Source of the DNA: Semisulcospira habei
Taxonomy: Eukaryota; Mollusca; Gastropoda; Semisulcospiridae
Assembly (NCBI GenBank): GCA_036245525.1
Contig: BTPG01000001.1
Location: 215,860,092-215,924,091 of the forward strand
Direction: 5' to 3'
Length of the DNA: 64,000 nucleotides
Shown: positions 59,101-64,000 of the stretch, in pieces
How the letters are laid out: each line of letters begins with the position of its first letter
Position numbering within the stretch: position 1 is the first letter of the stretch
Notes under the pieces: model-generated
Databases searched by the model: none
What the model was told of the DNA's origin: nothing
What the model saw: only the letters and a program-made list of their open reading frames with translations
Program-made: the position numbers and the translations under genes

Positions 59101-61662
59101 TCACATTTATCGTCATAACTATATCTTCACATTTATCGTCATAAGTATACGTTCACATTTATCGTCATAACTATACGTTCACATTTATCATCATAACTAT
59201 ATCTTCACATTTATCGTCATAACTATACGTTCACATTTATCGTCATAAGTATACGTTCACATTTATCGTCATAACTATGCGTTCACATTTATCATCATAA
59301 CTATAAGTTCACATTTATCATCATAACTATACGTTCACATTTATCGTCATAACTATACGTTCACATTTATCGTCATAACTATACGTTCACATTTATCGTC
59401 ATAACTATACGTTCACATTTATCATCATAACTATACGTTCACATTTATCATCATAACTATACGTTCACATTTATCATCATAACTATAAGTTCACATTTAT
59501 CATCATAACTATACGTTCACATTTATCATCATAACTATACGTTCGCATTTATCGTTATAACTATACGTTCACATTTATCATTATAACTATACGTTCATAT
59601 TTATCGTCATAACTATACGTTCACATTTATCATAATAACTATACGTCCACATTTATCATCATAACTGTACGTTCACATTTATCATCATAACTATATCTTC
59701 ACATTTATCGTCATAACTATACGTTCACATTTATCGTCATAACTATACGTTCCTATTTATCATCATAACTATACGTTCACATTTAACATCATAACTATAC
59801 CTTCATATTTATCATCATAACTATATCTTCACATTTATCGTCATAACTATACGTTAACATGTATCATCATAACTATAAGTTCACATTTATCATCATAACT
59901 ATATCTTCACATTTATCGTCATAACTATAAGTTCACATTTATCATCATAACTATACGTTCACATTTATCGTCATAACTATATCTTCACATTTATCGTCAT
60001 AACTATACGTTCACATTTATCGTCATAACTATACGTTCACATTTATCGTCATAACTATACGTTCACATTTATCATCATAACTATACGTTCACATTTATCG
60101 TCATAACTATACGTTCACATTTATCATCATAACTATACGTTCACATTTGTCATCATAACTATAAGTTCACATTTATCGTCATAAGTATACGTTCACATTT
60201 ATCGTCATAAGTATACGTTCACATTTATCGTCATAACTATACATTCACATTTATCGTCATAACTATATCTTCACATTTATCGTCATAAGTATACGTTCAC
60301 ATTTATCGTCATAACTATACGTTCACATTTATCATCATAACTATATCTTCACATTTATCGTCATAACTATACGTTCACATTTATCGTCATAAGTATACGT
60401 TCACATTTATCGTCATAACTATGCGTTCACATTTATCATCATAACTATAAGTTCACATTTATCATCATAACTATACGTTCACATTTATCGTCATAACTAT
60501 ACGTTCACATTTATCGTCATAACTATACGTTCACATTTATCGTCATAACTATACGTTCACATTTATCATCATAACTATACGTTCACATTTATCATCATAA
60601 CTATACGTTCACATTTATCATCATAACTATAAGTTCACATTTATCATCATAACTATACGTTCACATTTATCATCATAACTATACGTTCGCATTTATCGTT
60701 ATAACTATACGTTCACATTTATCATTATAACTATACGTTCATATTTATCGTCATAACTATACGTTCACATTTATCATAATAACTATACGTCCACATTTAT
60801 CATCATAACTATACGTTCACATTTATCATCATAACTATATCTTCACATTTATCGTCATAACTATACGTTCACATTTATCGTCATAACTATACGTTCCTAT
60901 TTATCATCATAACTATACGTTTACATTTATCATCATAACTATACCTTCATATTTATCATCATAACTATATCTTCACATTTATCGTCATAACTATACGTTA
61001 ACATGTATCATCATAACTATAAGTTCACATTTATCATCATAACTATATCTTCACATTTATCGTCATAACTATAAGTTCACATTTATCATCATAACTATAC
61101 GTTCACATTTATCGTCATAACTATATCTTCACATTTATCGTCATAACTATACGTTCACATTTATCGTCATAACTATACGTTCACATTTATCGTCATAACT
61201 ATACGTTCACATTTAACATCATAAGTATACGTTCACATTTATCGTCAAAACTATACGTTCACATTTATCGTCAAAACTATATGTTCACATTTATCGTCAT
61301 AACTATACGTTCACATTTATCATCATAACTATACGTTCATATTTATCGTCATATCTATACGTTCACATTTATCGTCATAACTATACGTTCACATCTATCA
61401 TCATAACTATACGTTCACATTTATCGTCATATCTATACGTTCACATTTATCATCATAACTATACGTTCATATTTATCGTCATATGTATACGTTCACATTT
61501 ATCGTCATAAATATACGTTCACATTTATCGTCATAACTATACGTTCACATTTATCGTCATAACTATACGTTCACATTTATCGTCATAACAAAACGTTCAC
61601 ATTTATCGTCAAAACTATATGTTCACATTTATCGTCATAACTATACGTTTACACTTATCGTC
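56172..61662. repeat. 26-bp satellite, about 211 units, with higher-order repeats
   Basis: AT-rich unit made of CATAACTATACGTTCACATT and TATCGT, with variants (ATCATC, AAGTATACG, ATATCTTCAC). Long blocks repeat: the rare variant GTTAACATGT occurs at 57721, 59853 and 60997, and CTCTGCG/CTATGCG at 57139, 59271 and 60415. The offsets are exactly 2132 bp (82 units) and 1144 bp (44 units). Confidence 0.97.
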
Positions 61663-62153
61663 AACTGTAGATTTTGCTTTCACGTGCAAATTTGAAATTT
61701 TGCATATACATAACTTTTAGTGAAGAATTGACATGGAAAAGAAAATCAAATGCCTTTTCAGAGAAAATTAACTTTGTCACTGACAAAAGATTTTATATAT
61801 TTGTGACTTTGAAGTTCCTGATAATGCATGACACATCCATCAATATGTAAATTAAGACGTAAACTAAGTCATGAAAAATAAACGGTGCATTTATTAAGCC
61901 AAAATAGGTAATACAATATGCGTCAGTGACACGACAGCGAATGACGCAATTGATGACGATAAGATGATCAATTGTCCGCCGACGCACCTTCTATATTTCT
62001 GCCTACTCCTCTCATACGCCCAGCCAAAATCGAAACCACCCCCACCCCTCAACCTCCTAACTCCAGCCCTCCCCCACCCATTCACTCCAGCCCCACAACT
62101 ACCCCTCCACTCTTTGCCTTTCTTCAGTGAGGATCAATAGCACTTGGTATTCA
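61663..62153. other. No recognisable gene
   Basis: AT-rich then C-rich unique-looking sequence; no domain-like frame. Confidence 0.42.
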
Positions 62154-62369
62154 TTGATCCTTCATTGCCGGGACACAAATGAGCGACTTTTGTATGCAAG
62201 AGGCATAGATCCTCATGAGCCCCCGCAGTTGCGGGGGCTCATGAGGATCTATACCTCTTGCTGACCCTCATTCGTATCCTCAAATCCCAGACAGACGAAG
62301 CCATCCGGCATTTGATCTGCTTGCGTTTCACAGACGTACTTTTCTAGGCTCTCGCAGTGAAGGGGTTAA
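62154..62369. mobile_element. Family A MITE, complete
   Basis: TTGATCCTTCATTGCCGGGA at the left (TTAA mutated to TTGA) and CTCTCGCAGTGAAGGGGTTAA at the right. The stem is nearly perfect (GCAAGAGGCATAGATCC against GGATCTATACCTCTTGC). Confidence 0.82.
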
Positions 62370-63424
62370 GTCAGAGAGAGGACGCCCGGTGAGCTAAAAG
62401 GCTGGCGGGCTGAGGTCAGCCACAGATAGTCCACAGCATGTGTCGGTCCGAGGGCGTCTTGCCCGCCGGAAGCTGGAGGGCCTTGTCTTGAAATGGCCAA
62501 CAGACTCGACGGGGAGCTTGACACAGGTTCCTTAACTCCCACTTCTTTCGACAGGGCTGGAGAGTTGAGTCCCTTGGTGGTTTTAATGATGGCGTCCATA
62601 TTCGCCTTAATCAAACAGGGAAGGGTGCAAGTTAAAGAGAGGGCAGGGGAGGCAAATCCACTTCAGTAGGGAACTAAGGAGCCTGTTCCGAGCAAAAAGT
62701 ACTTGGAAAAAAATACGCCAAGCTGAGGTGAGATGCACGAGTGTGCAAGGTAGCAGATACAGTGGGCACAGGGCCAAAATTGACGTTTTGGAAGTAGTGT
62801 TTAATACATATTTCTTTTAATAGAAAATTCATTTTTGCATCATTCTCTAACAGGTTTTTGTTCAAAATTTGATTGATTTTTTGTTATGAAGTTTTGGTAG
62901 GGTAAGGTGTCGACAGTTTTGGTCCGAAAAACATGATGTCAGATGAGAAATCTATCTTGTATTCACTAACACTGTTTAGCTTGAAATAATGAGCCTCTCC
63001 CTGCAATTACTCACTGCAATTACTACACCCCAAAGGAAATAATGAGCCTCTCCATGCAATTACTACACCCCGAGAGTTATTGTGACTTTGCAAATGGCTA
63101 CCTCCATGTGAAAGCATGTTGATTCTTGACTGGGATTATATTCATCGTGTGTTGTTGTAGTTTGATCATGTCTACAGATCTCAAAAGGAGAGGTGAGAGG
63201 CGTAAGAAGAACTGGGCTGGTTGAGAGACAAGTAAAGGAGGTAGACTGAGGGTCTAGTCACGACAAGGTCAGGCAGGGTGTACATTTTTCCGCAGTTTAC
63301 TTGGACGGAAAAGCCAACAATCGATCACGACAAAGTGATGAGATTTAACAACTATAAGTTAACAAAATCAAACAGATCAATAAAATATGGAGGAATTTTG
63401 AATTAATGGTTATTCCCCCTGCCC
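62370..63424. other. No gene recognised
   Basis: A minus-strand frame of 82 codons (62366-62614) has no family resemblance I can name. AATAATGAGCCTCTCC is duplicated at about 62986 and 63037. No RNA gene seen. Confidence 0.4.
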
Positions 63425-63655
63425 ACCCTCTCAAACAAGCAAACAAGGGGCAAGGCGCACGCTACCCATCTCCAAGAGACATAAATCCTCATGAGCCCCC
63501 GCTGTCGCGGGGGCTCATGAGGATTTATGTCTCTTGTTAGACCTGTGTTGTTTGTGCCCACGTCTCGTCCCATTTCATCACGACTTTGGTATCAATTTCA
63601 GCCCACCCTTTTGCAGTTGCGTGCAGTTCCGTTTTATCGGCAATGGTGGGGTTAA
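63425..63655. mobile_element. Family A MITE
   Basis: Stem CCAAGAGACATAAATCCTCA fully paired with GGATTTATGTCTCTTG, the AAATCC/GGATTT change matched on both arms. Right end CGGCAATGGTGGGGTTAA. The left end GGGGCAAGGCGCACGCTACC is similar to the 44126 copy, so the two form a subfamily. Confidence 0.75.
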
Positions 63656-64000
63656 TCTTTAGGCTGCTCGAGGTTAAAAGTGTTGCCTCGGGCGACGAAC
63701 ACAAGATGTGAACGCCCAAAGTGAGTGTCCGTTCCTGTGCCTATTCCGGTGTTCAATTCGTCCCCGAGTCTCCCTTACTGGACATTGCCTCATTCGTATT
63801 CCTGGCGGCACACAGTAGACATGGGACAATGGCTCGTAATCACACGGGGGCGTGGCTTCAGGGATCGGCAATTAATGCTGATTGGTCGTGACGTCAGGGG
63901 GGTCACGATTTTCAATGGACAGAATTTCCAGGCACTTTTGAGAGCGAGACTATGGCCGCTGTGTGAAAACGTGCATCCTTTCATGTTTCCCCAAAACGGA
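63656..64000. other. No recognisable gene
   Basis: Unique-looking sequence to the window end; short minus-strand frames only. Confidence 0.4.

Overview
The window looks like a repeat-dense stretch of an animal nuclear genome. Long microsatellites, non-LTR retrotransposon fragments with Jockey/CR1-group and RTE-type reverse transcriptases, a tRNA-derived SINE pair, TTAA-flanked miniature transposons and a FLYWCH/MULE (Phantom-like) transposon together suggest a marine invertebrate, most plausibly a lophotrochozoan such as a mollusc. That placement is inference from repeat content; no host gene is present to confirm it. I found no protein-coding host gene, rRNA, tRNA or CRISPR array. The longest open frames (up to about 1100 codons, minus strand 26.2-43.6 kb) are stop-free satellite DNA.

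About 25 kb of the 64 kb is tandem repeat: a 51-bp array (301-908), a 56-bp array (3866-7609, about 67 units), a 71-bp array (10571-11450), a 46-bp array (15698-16617), a 36-bp array (20820-23325, split by an RTE insertion), a 23-bp satellite (26368-43617, about 540 units in four blocks), a 17-bp array (53060-53352) and a 26-bp array (56172-61662, about 211 units). Between them lie about two dozen copies of a hairpin element here called family A (terminus TTAACCCCTTCACTGCC, central CTCATGAG...CTCATGAG stem), about ten copies of family B (central GGCGCC hairpin, also TTAA-bounded) and several rarer palindromic families. A and B look like piggyBac-type MITEs. One B copy sits inside an A copy with TTAA on both sides, and three A/B pairs share a single TTAA.

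The central 17 kb is the most striking part. A Phantom-like Mutator transposon (40061-43110) lies inside the 23-bp satellite, with long terminal inverted repeats and a candidate GACGTGGG target duplication. It encodes an N-terminal FLYWCH zinc finger and a MULE DDE transposase in two exons. Its 5' third, truncated at one fixed point, recurs twice upstream (30232-31099 and 35278-36159), each followed by about 4 kb of satellite. Transposon fragment and satellite have thus become one tandem unit of about 5.05 kb. A single N at 40909, ten bases from the truncation point, makes the copy number uncertain.

Other recognisable pieces are a 5'-truncated Jockey/CR1-group LINE (12949-14082) and two relatives of its 3' tail, a 5'-truncated RTE LINE (21278-22199), a degraded Rex1-like LINE (50015-52860) with a 558-bp insert between 60-bp direct repeats, another LINE C-terminus (44430-44830), and two copies of a tRNA-derived SINE. 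The rest is unique or unrecognised DNA without coding signal.
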